NCBI GenBank assembly: GCA_964604565.1
Contig: CAZRZN010000155.1
Coordinates: 1 to 9,714 of the forward strand
Source of the DNA: CAZRZN01 sp964604565
GTDB taxonomy: Bacteria; Pseudomonadota; Alphaproteobacteria; Rhodobacterales; Rhodobacteraceae
Length of the DNA: 9,714 nucleotides
Direction of reading: 5' to 3'
The position numbers were made by a program, and so were the translations under genes. Position 1 is the stretch's first letter; the number at the start of each line of letters is the position of its first letter. Below, in pieces: positions 1 to 6,250 of this stretch. A model generated the notes under the pieces. The model had not been told where the DNA came from. It worked only from the letters and a program-made list of their open reading frames with translations, and made no database searches.

Positions 1-266
1 CGGTGAAACTGCTGCGGCATTGGGCCGGGATCGTCGATGTGACCCCCGATAGCTCGCCCCTGATCGGCGCCACGGCCCTGCCGGGGTTTTCCATCAATTG
101 TGGCTGGGGCACCGGCGGGTTCAAGGCGATCCCGGCGGGCGGCTGGCTGTTGGCGCATATGCTGGCCACCGGTCGCCATCACGACATCTCGCGCCCCTTC
201 GATCTGCAACGCTTTGCCGAAGGGCGTCTGATCGACGAGGCCGCCGGATCCGGGATCGCGCATTGA
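1..266 (+). CDS. soxB: Sarcosine oxidase beta subunit, C-terminal end (5' truncated)
   Basis: Only the last 87 codons are present. The reading frame runs in from the left edge (first complete codon at base 3) and ends at TGA 264-266. The GTG at base 3 is an internal valine, not a start. The fragment carries the C-terminal signature of the FAD-dependent SoxB/DAO family: GIVDVTPDSSPLIG, then the glycine-rich NCGWGTGGFKAIPAGG block that lines the flavin and substrate site, then the typical tail (RPFDLQRF, GRLIDE, GIAH end). In the heterotetrameric enzyme this subunit carries the amine-oxidising FAD and shares FMN with SoxA; it is cytoplasmic. The N-terminal dinucleotide fold and the FMN-linking histidine lie outside the window and cannot be checked. 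The identification rests on the tail plus the soxD-soxA-soxG genes that follow. A related glycine/D-amino acid oxidase is possible in principle but unlikely in this context. Confidence 0.9.
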   Translation, partial: VKLLRHWAGIVDVTPDSSPLIGATALPGFSINCGWGTGGFKAIPAGGWLLAHMLATGRHHDISRPFDLQRFAEGRLIDEAAGSGIAH

Positions 267-286
267 GACGACCCACTCAATTCTCC

Positions 287-415
287 CCGGCACACCCCGG
301 ACGGACGGCTGCCGGTGCCCGATTTCTTCTCTCCCGAAATACCTCTGGGGGAGACGCGCCAGCGGCGCGGCGGGGGCAAAGCCCCCACACGGACCCGACG
401 GCTGTCCGCCGGGTC
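287..415. repeat. Cluster of intergenic stem-loops (REP-like element) between soxB and soxD
   Basis: The soxB-soxD gap (267-437) has no credible coding content and is packed with inverted repeats. Stems read directly from the sequence: CCGGCA 287-292 with TGCCGG 310-315; TCTCCC 330-335 with GGGAGA 349-354 (loop contains GAAATACC); CGCGCC 355-360 with GGCGCG 364-369 (3-base loop); GGGGGC 372-377 with GCCCCC 381-386 (AAA loop); GACCCG 392-397 with CGGGTC 410-415, extended inward by CGG/CCG across one mismatch. The block 330-386, with its GAAATAC-type loop followed by a GGGGGCaaaGCCCCC hairpin, resembles a repeated intergenic element that I recall as frequent in Rhodobacteraceae genomes; its copy number cannot be tested here. 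No T-run follows any stem, so it is not a classical terminator. It could attenuate transcription, stabilise the upstream mRNA, or be neutral. Confidence 0.65.
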
Positions 416-422
416 GCAATCT

Positions 423-431
423 AGGAAAGGA
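423..431 (+). promoter_or_regulatory. Ribosome binding site of soxD
   Basis: The purine-rich AGGAAAGGA lies six bases before the ATG at 438. It fixes the soxD start there rather than at the in-frame ATG at 315, which falls within the hairpin-rich gap. Confidence 0.75.
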
Positions 432-437
432 CGCCCC

Positions 438-719
438 ATGCAACTCTTGCCATGTCCGTTCTGCGGTCCGCGTGACGAGCCCGAGTTCCACTTTGCGGCC
501 GACGCTGGACAGCACCGCCCATCCCCGTCGTCAGAGGTTCCGGACCGGGACTGGGCCGACTACCTCTATGGGGCCGAGGCGTCCAGCGGGGTCGCCCGTG
601 AAATCTGGGTGCATCTGACCTGCGGCGAATTCTTTCTGCTCACCCGCGACACGGTCAGCCGCGCGGTGCTTGACAGCGCCGTTCTTCCGGCACGGACCCC
701 TTCGGAGGGCGCGGCATGA
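438..719 (+). CDS. soxD: Sarcosine oxidase delta subunit, zinc-binding, divergent
   Basis: This 93-residue protein is the usual length for SoxD, the small zinc-binding subunit of the heterotetrameric oxidase. It begins MQLLPCPFCGPRDEPEF, the family's hallmark N-terminus with Cys6 and Cys9 of the zinc site. The second half has Trp39, Tyr42-Leu43, Trp57, His59 and the RDT motif at residues 70-72, all in family order. In the classical enzyme the ligands are Cys6, Cys9, His59 and Cys63 (HxxxC). Here the second pair is His59-Leu-Thr-Cys62 (HxxC), one residue shorter, and the following WFN-type block has become GEFFLLT. The residues are still suited to bind zinc, but the geometry differs. The start follows a strong ribosome binding site. 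The stop overlaps the soxA start (ATGA, 716-719), which implies translational coupling. Function by context is secure; subfamily assignment is not. Confidence 0.88.
   Translation: MQLLPCPFCGPRDEPEFHFAADAGQHRPSPSSEVPDRDWADYLYGAEASSGVAREIWVHLTCGEFFLLTRDTVSRAVLDSAVLPARTPSEGAA
704..709 (+). promoter_or_regulatory. Ribosome binding site of soxA
   Basis: GGAGGG inside the end of soxD sits six bases before the soxA ATG at 716, supporting the ATGA-overlap start. Confidence 0.75.
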
Positions 720-3556
720 GCGGCTGGCGGCATCCGACGCTCGGCGCCGTGGACCGGAGCGCGCCACTGTCCTTCACCCTCGACGGTGCGCCGCTGTCCG
801 GCCTGTCGGGCGATACGCTGGCCTCGGCGCTGCTGGCGTCCGGGACGCGCGTGCTGGCGCGCAGTTTCAAGTATCACCGCCCGCGTGGGCTTTGGGGGCT
901 GGGCGGTGAGGAACCCAACGCGCTGTTCGACGTGACCGCGCGCGGACTGACCACGCCCAACACCCGTGCCACGCTGATGGCCCTGCATGACGGTATGGCG
1001 TTGCGCTCGGTCAATGCGGGCGGGGGCAGGGGGGCGGCGCAGGATCCCCTTTGGGCCTTGGACCTGCTGCATCGCTTCCTGCCGGCAGGGTTCTACTACA
1101 AGACCTTCATGGCGGGGGGCTGGATGCGGTGGGAACCGATGATCCGACGTCTGGCCGGTCTTGGCGTGCTGGATCCGGATCACACGCCGCCCGCGGACAT
1201 CCCCCAGCGCAACGCCAGCTGTGACATGCTGGTGATCGGGTCGGGGCCCGCGGGGCTCGCAGCCGCGAAGGCCGGTGCGGCGCGCGGCGCCGAGGTCTGG
1301 CTGATCGACGAGGCGGCGGAGATCGGCGGCGCCTTGCGCTGGCGGGGTGGGCAGGTCGACGGCGGCCCCTGGCAGGACTTCGCTCGTGACGCCGTCGCCG
1401 CAACAGAGGCGGCAGGGGGACGCGTGCTGACCGGGACGACGGTCTGGGGCGCCTTCGATCACGGGCTCTTCGCGGCGTGGCAGAGGAGCGAGGGCACGCC
1501 CGACATTCACTGGCGCCTGCGCCCGCGTGAGGTGGTCATGGCCACCGGCGCGATCGAGCGGCCGCTGTGGTTTACCAACAACGACCTGCCGGGCGTGATG
1601 TCGGCCGAGGCCGCATTGCATCACCTGATGCTGTATGGCGCGGTGGCGGGCAGGCGCATCGCGCTGGCCACGGCCAATGACGGCAGTTACCCGGTAGCGG
1701 CGGCGCTTGCGCAGGCCGGCTGCCGCATCACCCTGCTGGATGCCCGGCGCGAGGGTCCCGCCGCCCCCGAGGGCGTATCGGTCCGCCGGGGTGTCCGGAT
1801 CACGAAGGCGCATGGCCCGCGGCAGGTAGGTGCGGTCACTGTCGACGGGCAGCATCTGGACGCCGACACGGTGCTTGTTTCCGGCGGCTACACGCCATCC
1901 GTGCACCTGCATTCACAGGCCGGTGGCAGGCTGGACTGGGATGCCCGGTCCGACTCGCTGATTCCGCGCGCGGGCACGTCCGATCTGACCCCGGCGGGTG
2001 CGGCCAATGGCGCCTTCGGTCTGGCCGCGGCGCTGGCGCAGGGCCATGCGGCCGGTGGAGGCGTCGGATCTGCCCCGGGGGCCGCGGGGGACGTCTGGGC
2101 GCTGACGCCGCAACGCCCGGATCCCAAGTCGCGGGGGCGCGTCTGGATCGACCCGCAGAACGATGTGACCCTGAAGGATGTGACTCTGGCCGCGCAGGAG
2201 GGCTACCGCTCCGTCGAGCATCTCAAGCGCTACACCACGCTTGGCATGGCCACCGATCAGGGCCGCAGTTCCAATTTTGCCGGTCTTGCGGTCATGGCGG
2301 CCTTGACGGACCGGACCATCCCGGAGACGGGCACCACCACCTACCGCCCGCCCTTCACGCCCGTGCCGCTGACGACGCTGGGCGGGTTGCGCCGGGATGC
2401 GCTGTTCAATCCGCTCAAACGGCTTTTGCTGGAAACCCGGCATGGCGCCCTTGGCGCGCGGTTCGGCGAATACGGCGGCTGGCGGCGGCCGGCGCATTAC
2501 GGCACCGATCAGCGGCAGGACACGCGGGACGAGGCGTGCATCGCACGACAGACCGTCGGTCTGTATGATGCCTCGCCGCTGGGCAAGATCGAGGTCATCG
2601 GCCCCGGCGCGGCGGATTTGCTGGATTTCTGCGGCTACATGCGCATGTCGACGCTAAAGGTCGGGCGCGCCCGCTACGGTTTCCTGCTGTCGGAAAGCGG
2701 CGTGGTCGTGGATGATGGCGTGGTGCTGCGGCTGGCCGAGGACCGCTTTATCCTTTCGGCCTCTTCAAGCCATGTGGACCGCGCGCGGCTGATCCTGGAA
2801 GAAGCGCGGCAGGATCAATTCGATCCGCGCCGGGTCTTCGTGCAGGATGTCACCGCGAACTGGGTAACACTGATCGTCACCGGGCCGCGCGCCCGTGCGC
2901 TGCTGGACACCGCGGGGCTGCCCGACGACGTGTCGGCGCTGGCCCCGATGCAGGTGACCGAAACCACTTGGGCCGAGGGGCCATTGCGCGCTGCCCGCGT
3001 CAGCTTTACCGGCGATCCGTCATGGGAACTGTCGGTGCCCGGTCGTCAGGGGGCCACGCTGTTGCGCGTGCTGGACGGCGCACGCGAGATGCAGGAAGGA
3101 CGCTGGATTGGGCTCGAGGCCCTGATGGTCCTGCGTGCGGAAAAGGGGTTTGTTCTGGTCGGCAAGGACACCGACGGCAGCACCCTGCCGCACGACCTTG
3201 GCTGGACCGGCCCGCGTGAGAGGCGTCAGGACGAATATCTGGGGCGCCGCTCGCTGTTCACGCCGGAGGCCAACCGGTCCGACCGCCGCCAGCTGGTCGG
3301 ACTGGAAACAGATGGGACGCCTCTGCCGACCGGCGCGCATGTGATCCCGCTGGACGGTCCGCGCCGGTCGCTCGGGTTTGTCACGTCCTCCTGTCTCAGC
3401 CCGACCTTGGGCCGTCCCGTCGCGCTGGCGCTGGTCGAGGGCGGACGCGCCCGCATGGGCGAAACGCTGGGGGTTTTCCACCTTGGCGACCACCGCCGCG
3501 CCCGCGTCACTGTCCCCTGCGCCCTTGACCCCGAAGGAGCCCGCCTTGCCGATTGA
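716..3556 (+). CDS. soxA: Sarcosine oxidase alpha subunit (FAD/NAD-binding plus GcvT folate domain)
   Basis: This 946-residue cytoplasmic protein has the full SoxA architecture and is slightly shorter than typical members (around 1000). Residues ~15-100 form the cysteine-free ferredoxin-like N-terminal domain, with the RSFKYHRPRG block at 49-58 and EEPNAL at 65-70. The dinucleotide-binding fold starts with VIGSGPAGL (173-181) and continues with MATGAIERP (275-283) and NNDLPGVM (288-295). The KRYTTLGMATDQGRSSN block is at 504-520. Residues ~575-940 are the GcvT-like domain (GKIEVIGP at 623-630; DDG at 666-668 carrying the conserved folate-side Asp; LRAEKG at 806-811; C-terminal barrel from ~855). 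In the known enzyme, sarcosine is oxidised at the FAD of SoxB, electrons reach O2 through FMN, and the methylene intermediate reaches this folate domain to give 5,10-methylene-THF. The usual YTN and GELGYE-like segments read GYMRMS (639-644) and GDPSWE (766-771) here, so the substrate may differ. It overlaps soxD by 4 bases and soxG by 11. Confidence 0.95.
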   Translation: MSGWRHPTLGAVDRSAPLSFTLDGAPLSGLSGDTLASALLASGTRVLARSFKYHRPRGLWGLGGEEPNALFDVTARGLTTPNTRATLMALHDGMALRSVNAGGGRGAAQDPLWALDLLHRFLPAGFYYKTFMAGGWMRWEPMIRRLAGLGVLDPDHTPPADIPQRNASCDMLVIGSGPAGLAAAKAGAARGAEVWLIDEAAEIGGALRWRGGQVDGGPWQDFARDAVAATEAAGGRVLTGTTVWGAFDHGLFAAWQRSEGTPDIHWRLRPREVVMATGAIERPLWFTNNDLPGVMSAEAALHHLMLYGAVAGRRIALATANDGSYPVAAALAQAGCRITLLDARREGPAAPEGVSVRRGVRITKAHGPRQVGAVTVDGQHLDADTVLVSGGYTPSVHLHSQAGGRLDWDARSDSLIPRAGTSDLTPAGAANGAFGLAAALAQGHAAGGGVGSAPGAAGDVWALTPQRPDPKSRGRVWIDPQNDVTLKDVTLAAQEGYRSVEHLKRYTTLGMATDQGRSSNFAGLAVMAALTDRTIPETGTTTYRPPFTPVPLTTLGGLRRDALFNPLKRLLLETRHGALGARFGEYGGWRRPAHYGTDQRQDTRDEACIARQTVGLYDASPLGKIEVIGPGAADLLDFCGYMRMSTLKVGRARYGFLLSESGVVVDDGVVLRLAEDRFILSASSSHVDRARLILEEARQDQFDPRRVFVQDVTANWVTLIVTGPRARALLDTAGLPDDVSALAPMQVTETTWAEGPLRAARVSFTGDPSWELSVPGRQGATLLRVLDGAREMQEGRWIGLEALMVLRAEKGFVLVGKDTDGSTLPHDLGWTGPRERRQDEYLGRRSLFTPEANRSDRRQLVGLETDGTPLPTGAHVIPLDGPRRSLGFVTSSCLSPTLGRPVALALVEGGRARMGETLGVFHLGDHRRARVTVPCALDPEGARLAD
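3534..3539 (+). promoter_or_regulatory. Ribosome binding site that sets the TTG start of soxG
   Basis: AAGGAG lies within the last codons of soxA, six bases before TTG 3546. No in-frame ATG lies near this site, so it is the main argument for the non-ATG start. Confidence 0.7.
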
Positions 3557-4076
3557 CCTGCCCGACGACAGCCAACTGTGGACCACGCCGATTCCCGTGC
3601 CCGGAACCGTCATTCAGGGCATTGAGACAACGGTCACCTGCCTGCCCACGTCGGGCGCCGTGCTGATCTCCGGGGATCTCACTGCCGCGGTTGACGCGCT
3701 CGCGCCCGGTGCGCCGATGCTCGGCCTTCTGGACCAAGAGCCGGATGGTCCCTTTGCGCTGCGCATCGCCCGTGACAGCGCGCTGCTCGTCACTGCCGAC
3801 CCATTGGAGGCGACGCCGGGATGGCACGACGGCTGGGCGCTGAGCCTCGCGGATGATCTTCATGTCTGTCTGGCGATCGAGGGGCCGGGCAGCGAGGACG
3901 TCCGCTCCGCCTGCATGAGCGCGCGGCAGGGCAGCCCGTCGGCCGCAGCGATCTTCGGGGACAAGACCTGCCTTGTCACGCGCGCTGGCGACGCACTTCA
4001 TGTGCGGGTTCCCGCGCCGGAGGCGGCGACGCTCTGGCTGTGGCTTGCCCGACTGATCGCCCTTCCGGTATCTTGA
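3546..4076 (+). CDS. soxG: Probable sarcosine oxidase gamma subunit, TTG start
   Basis: The 176-residue product (MPIDLPDDSQ...) ends at TGA 4074-4076. Its size and its place directly after soxA match SoxG, a GcvT-related subunit of about 180-200 residues with a structural role in the heterotetramer. Family-like features are weak but present: a central strand segment with AIEGPGSEDVRSAC (about residues 110-123), a following TCLVTRAGDALHVRVP segment, and a C-terminal Trp-rich helix LWLWLARL. I could not see strong sequence signatures, so the call rests mainly on operon position. The start is TTG at 3546 with AAGGAG six bases upstream; it overlaps the end of soxA by 11 bases, so soxG translation is probably coupled to soxA. 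Reading further upstream to the in-frame ATG at 3378 would overlap soxA by about 180 bases and gives an arginine/proline/tryptophan-rich shadow sequence, so I rejected it. Confidence 0.78.
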   Translation: MPIDLPDDSQLWTTPIPVPGTVIQGIETTVTCLPTSGAVLISGDLTAAVDALAPGAPMLGLLDQEPDGPFALRIARDSALLVTADPLEATPGWHDGWALSLADDLHVCLAIEGPGSEDVRSACMSARQGSPSAAAIFGDKTCLVTRAGDALHVRVPAPEAATLWLWLARLIALPVS

Positions 4077-4107
4077 GGCAAAGCCGCACGGGAAGGTCGG
4101 CGGGCAA

Positions 4108-4178
4108 CACCGGGAAGACACTGACGGACCGACGGCGCCGGAAACCCGGTGACAGAAAGATCCGCGCATGTCTTTCTG
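4108..4178. other. Two adjacent stem-loops downstream of soxG
   Basis: CACCGGG 4108-4114 pairs perfectly with CCCGGTG 4145-4151 (7 bp, 30-base loop that contains the self-complementary CGGCGCCG). One base later, CAGAAAGA 4153-4160 pairs perfectly with TCTTTCTG 4171-4178 (8 bp, 10-base loop). The two stems are nearly contiguous and could stack. Their place, 32 bases after the soxG stop, suits an mRNA 3' end. No T-tract follows, so if they end transcription it would be by Rho or by protecting a processed end. Confidence 0.5.
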
Positions 4179-4247
4179 GCCAAGGCGGAGATCCGGAACG
4201 GAACCGGCGGCGCGGCTTTTGCAAGGCGACCGGGCTGACCGGCAGGG

Positions 4248-4284
4248 GGGTGCGGGGCGAAGTCCGGCACCCTCACGCGGGTGC
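4248..4284. other. Mutually exclusive stem pair sharing one arm
   Basis: GCACCC at 4267-4272 can pair with an upstream GGGTGC (4248-4253, 13-base loop) or with an identical downstream GGGTGC (4279-4284, 6-base loop). Only one can form at a time. Such a three-arm arrangement is typical of attenuators and switch-like leaders, but two copies of a 6-mer in GC-rich DNA may also arise by chance. Confidence 0.4.
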
Positions 4285-4301
4285 GCAACACAAGGACGCG
4301 C

Positions 4302-4325
4302 AGGCCGCATTTCCCCGGTTTTTTT
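4302..4325 (+). terminator. Weak candidate intrinsic terminator with seven-T tract
   Basis: A run of seven T (4319-4325) follows CCCCGG. The nearest stem is short: CCG 4305-4307 with CGG 4316-4318, extended only through G-U and A-U pairs into the T-run. A longer arm may come from CGGGG 4253-4257 or ACCGGG 4229-4234 further upstream. The T-tract is conspicuous in this GC-rich region and lies between the sox genes and the tamA promoter, which favours a terminator, but the stem is poor. Confidence 0.35.
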
Positions 4326-4340
4326 AAGGCAGGGCGCGAT

Positions 4341-4370
4341 TTGACTCTGGGCCTCGGCGTTACATCTTAT
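4341..4370 (+). promoter_or_regulatory. Candidate sigma-70-type promoter for tamA-tamB
   Basis: TTGACT (4341-4346) matches the -35 consensus at five of six positions. TCTTAT (4365-4370), 18 bases later, is an acceptable -10 hexamer. The surrounding stretch turns sharply AT-rich. Transcription would begin near 4376-4378, only about 4-6 bases before the tamA ATG, giving an almost leaderless message. This fits the lack of a clear Shine-Dalgarno sequence before tamA. Confidence 0.5.
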
Positions 4371-4381
4371 AGAGTATAAAT

Positions 4382-6250
4382 ATGACATTACACCTAGATA
4401 TATGTTCGCGCCCGACACCGCGCCACAAAACGCCGGGGTCGCGTTTCGGTCGTGGCATTGTTTATGCAGCGGTGACAGGGATTTGCCTGAGCCTGCCCTA
4501 TCCTGCGAACAGTTTTGAGAAGCTGACCTTCTCGCTGGGTGGTGCCGAGGACGAAACGGTCATGTCCAGCCTGCGCGGCGCATCGATTCTCGCGACGCTG
4601 GAAACGGACGGAGATTCAAATCCGCAAGACGTGCTCGCCGCCGCGCAAAGCGACTATGCCCGGCTGGTCGAGGCGCTGTATGCACAGGGCTATTACTCGG
4701 CCACGGTAAGGATCACGCTGGACGGGCGTGAGGCGGCAGAGATCCCGCCGTTTTCGGCTCCGACCCGGATCGACGAGGTCAGGATACGTGTCGAGCCGGG
4801 ACGCCCCTTCACCTTTGGCGAGGCCAACGTGGGTCCGGTCAACAAGCGCACGCCGATCCCCGAGGGATTTTCGCGGGGCCAACCGGCACTTGCCACCGTC
4901 GTCCGTGACACCGCGCAGGCCGCCGTCGAGGGATGGCGCGATTCAGGCTATGCCAAGGCGCAGATCGCCGATCAGAGCATCACGGCCCGCCACACCGTGT
5001 CCGAGCTGGATGTGAGCCTTTCGGTCGTGCGCGGCCCGCGCCTGCGTTTCGGAGATGTGATCGTCACATCCGAAAGCGCGGTGCGCGCCGCCCGTATCCG
5101 CCAGATCGCCGGCATCCCGCGGGGGGAGGTTTTCAATCCGGAGGATGTCGAGGACGCCGCGACGCGGCTCCGATCCACCGGGACGTTCCGCGCGGTCACC
5201 GTTTCCGAGGGAGAACAGGTTTCTCCCGAGGGCGAGATGGACATCGTGATCGAGGTGACCGACCGGCAGCCCCGGCGTTTCGGTGCGGGGGCGGAGATCT
5301 CGTCGTCAGAAGGTGTGACGCTTTCCGGATTCTGGCTGCATCGCAACTTCTTTGGTGGGGCTGAAAGGTTCCGGGTGGACGGCGAGGTCACGCAGCTTGG
5401 CGGTGCGGACATGTCGCCGGACTACAGCCTGAACGCCCGGTTCGAGAAACCGGCTGTCTACGGCCCGGATACGATGTTCTTTGCCACCACCGGGCTCAGC
5501 TATGATGACGAACCGGACTATATCGAACGAAAGTTCGGTTTCGGCGTGGGTGTCTCACGCGAGTTTTCCAAGCAGCTTTCAGCGGAGGTGGGAATTTCCC
5601 TGAGTCGCTCCGAGGTGACGGACCTCTACCTGCCCGGCGATCCGGTGCGGCGGCTCAACCTGCTGTCCTTCCCGACATCGGTCACACTGGACCGGCGGGA
5701 CGATCCGCTCAGCGCGACCGAAGGGTTCTATCTGAACGCAGAGCTTGAACCCTTCTCCATCCTGAACGAGGGGCAGGGCGGCGCGCGTTATGCGATGGAC
5801 ATGCGCGGCTACCGGGCCTTTGGCGCCGAAGAGAGCGTGGTGCTCGCCGGGCGGCTGCAACTTTCGGGCGTTTTCGGCCCTGATGCGCAGGCCGCACCGC
5901 CGCAATACCTGCTATATTCCGGCGGCGGCGGCACGGTTCGCGGACAACCCTACCAGTCGCTCGACGTGGATTACGGCACATCACGGCTGGGCGGGCGCAG
6001 CTTTTTGGGTGTGTCGACCGAACTGCGCGTCGGTGTCACCGACAGCATCGGCGTTGTGGGTTTTGCCGATGCGGGCTATGTCGGCGCCGAAAGCTTTGTC
6101 GACGGCAGCGGCGACTGGCACGCGGGCGCCGGGCTGGGTCTGCGATACGATACGCCGGTCGGGCCGATCCGCTTTGACGTGGCGGGTCCGGTGGCGGGCG
6201 AGACCGCTGGCGGCGTGCAAATCTACATCGGGATTGGACAGGCATTTTAA
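4382..6250 (+). CDS. tamA: TamA, outer-membrane Omp85-family assembly protein
   Basis: This 622-residue protein has the order expected for TamA: an export signal, three POTRA domains and a C-terminal 16-strand-type barrel. The signal has an unusually long basic n-region (residues 1-25), a hydrophobic core (26-40) and a likely cleavage site after Ala42-Asn-Ser44. POTRA regions fall at roughly 46-125, 128-217 and 220-293; the last includes FNPEDVEDAATRLRSTGTFR, the classic POTRA helix pattern. The barrel spans ~298-622, with the lid-loop motif VRG at 519-521 and the strand GPIRFDVAGPV at 594-604; it ends in Phe, as outer-membrane barrels do for BAM recognition. TamA in the outer membrane works with TamB to insert some outer-membrane proteins and support lipid transport. 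It is longer than E. coli TamA (577). The only usable start is ATG 4382; the first codons include TTA, CTA and ATA, rare for this genome, and upstream there is only a weak AGAG. BamA is excluded by having three, not five, POTRA domains and by the tamB neighbour. Confidence 0.93.
   Translation: MTLHLDICSRPTPRHKTPGSRFGRGIVYAAVTGICLSLPYPANSFEKLTFSLGGAEDETVMSSLRGASILATLETDGDSNPQDVLAAAQSDYARLVEALYAQGYYSATVRITLDGREAAEIPPFSAPTRIDEVRIRVEPGRPFTFGEANVGPVNKRTPIPEGFSRGQPALATVVRDTAQAAVEGWRDSGYAKAQIADQSITARHTVSELDVSLSVVRGPRLRFGDVIVTSESAVRAARIRQIAGIPRGEVFNPEDVEDAATRLRSTGTFRAVTVSEGEQVSPEGEMDIVIEVTDRQPRRFGAGAEISSSEGVTLSGFWLHRNFFGGAERFRVDGEVTQLGGADMSPDYSLNARFEKPAVYGPDTMFFATTGLSYDDEPDYIERKFGFGVGVSREFSKQLSAEVGISLSRSEVTDLYLPGDPVRRLNLLSFPTSVTLDRRDDPLSATEGFYLNAELEPFSILNEGQGGARYAMDMRGYRAFGAEESVVLAGRLQLSGVFGPDAQAAPPQYLLYSGGGGTVRGQPYQSLDVDYGTSRLGGRSFLGVSTELRVGVTDSIGVVGFADAGYVGAESFVDGSGDWHAGAGLGLRYDTPVGPIRFDVAGPVAGETAGGVQIYIGIGQAF

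Larger units (their letters stand above)
4077..4381. other. 305-base non-coding interval between the sox operon and tamA
   Basis: No open frame here has a ribosome binding site and plausible protein composition; the short frames on both strands are arginine/proline-rich shadows. The first ~240 bases are GC-rich and full of inverted repeats (listed separately). The last ~60 are strikingly AT-rich and hold a candidate promoter for tamA. I see no tRNA cloverleaf and no glycine or SAM riboswitch signature. The interval must contain the end of the sox transcript and the start of the tam transcript. Confidence 0.75.

Noticed and set aside
372..386. GGGGGCaaaGCCCCC hairpin as an intrinsic terminator of soxB
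   Set aside because: No T-tract follows, and soxDAG lie downstream in the same operon order. I kept it as part of a repeat element instead.
315..437. Upstream in-frame ATG that would lengthen SoxD by 41 residues
   Set aside because: It would translate the hairpin element, and the CPFCG motif would no longer be N-terminal. The strong ribosome binding site at 423-431 points to ATG 438.
566..1912. Long antisense open frame (448 codons) opposite soxD/soxA
   Set aside because: Its composition is Arg/Pro/Gly/Gln-rich without domains, it has no ribosome binding site, and it lies opposite a well-conserved gene. It is a GC-skew shadow.
4040..4327. Plus-strand open frame of 95 codons in the soxG-tamA interval
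   Set aside because: It starts inside soxG in another frame, is Arg/Gly-rich, and has no good ribosome binding site at its start.
4375..4380. TATAAA directly before the tamA ATG as a -10 box
   Set aside because: Transcription would then start downstream of ATG 4382, and no usable in-frame start with a complete signal peptide lies after it. TCTTAT 4365-4370 fits better.
4077..4381. Riboswitch or tRNA in the intergenic region
   Set aside because: I looked for glycine, SAM and cobalamin signatures and a cloverleaf with CCA-type acceptor, and saw none. Only generic stems are present.
3507..4418. Antisense open frame of 303 codons spanning soxG and the intergenic region
   Set aside because: It starts inside tamA, has no ribosome binding site or recognisable domain, and runs through the hairpin region.
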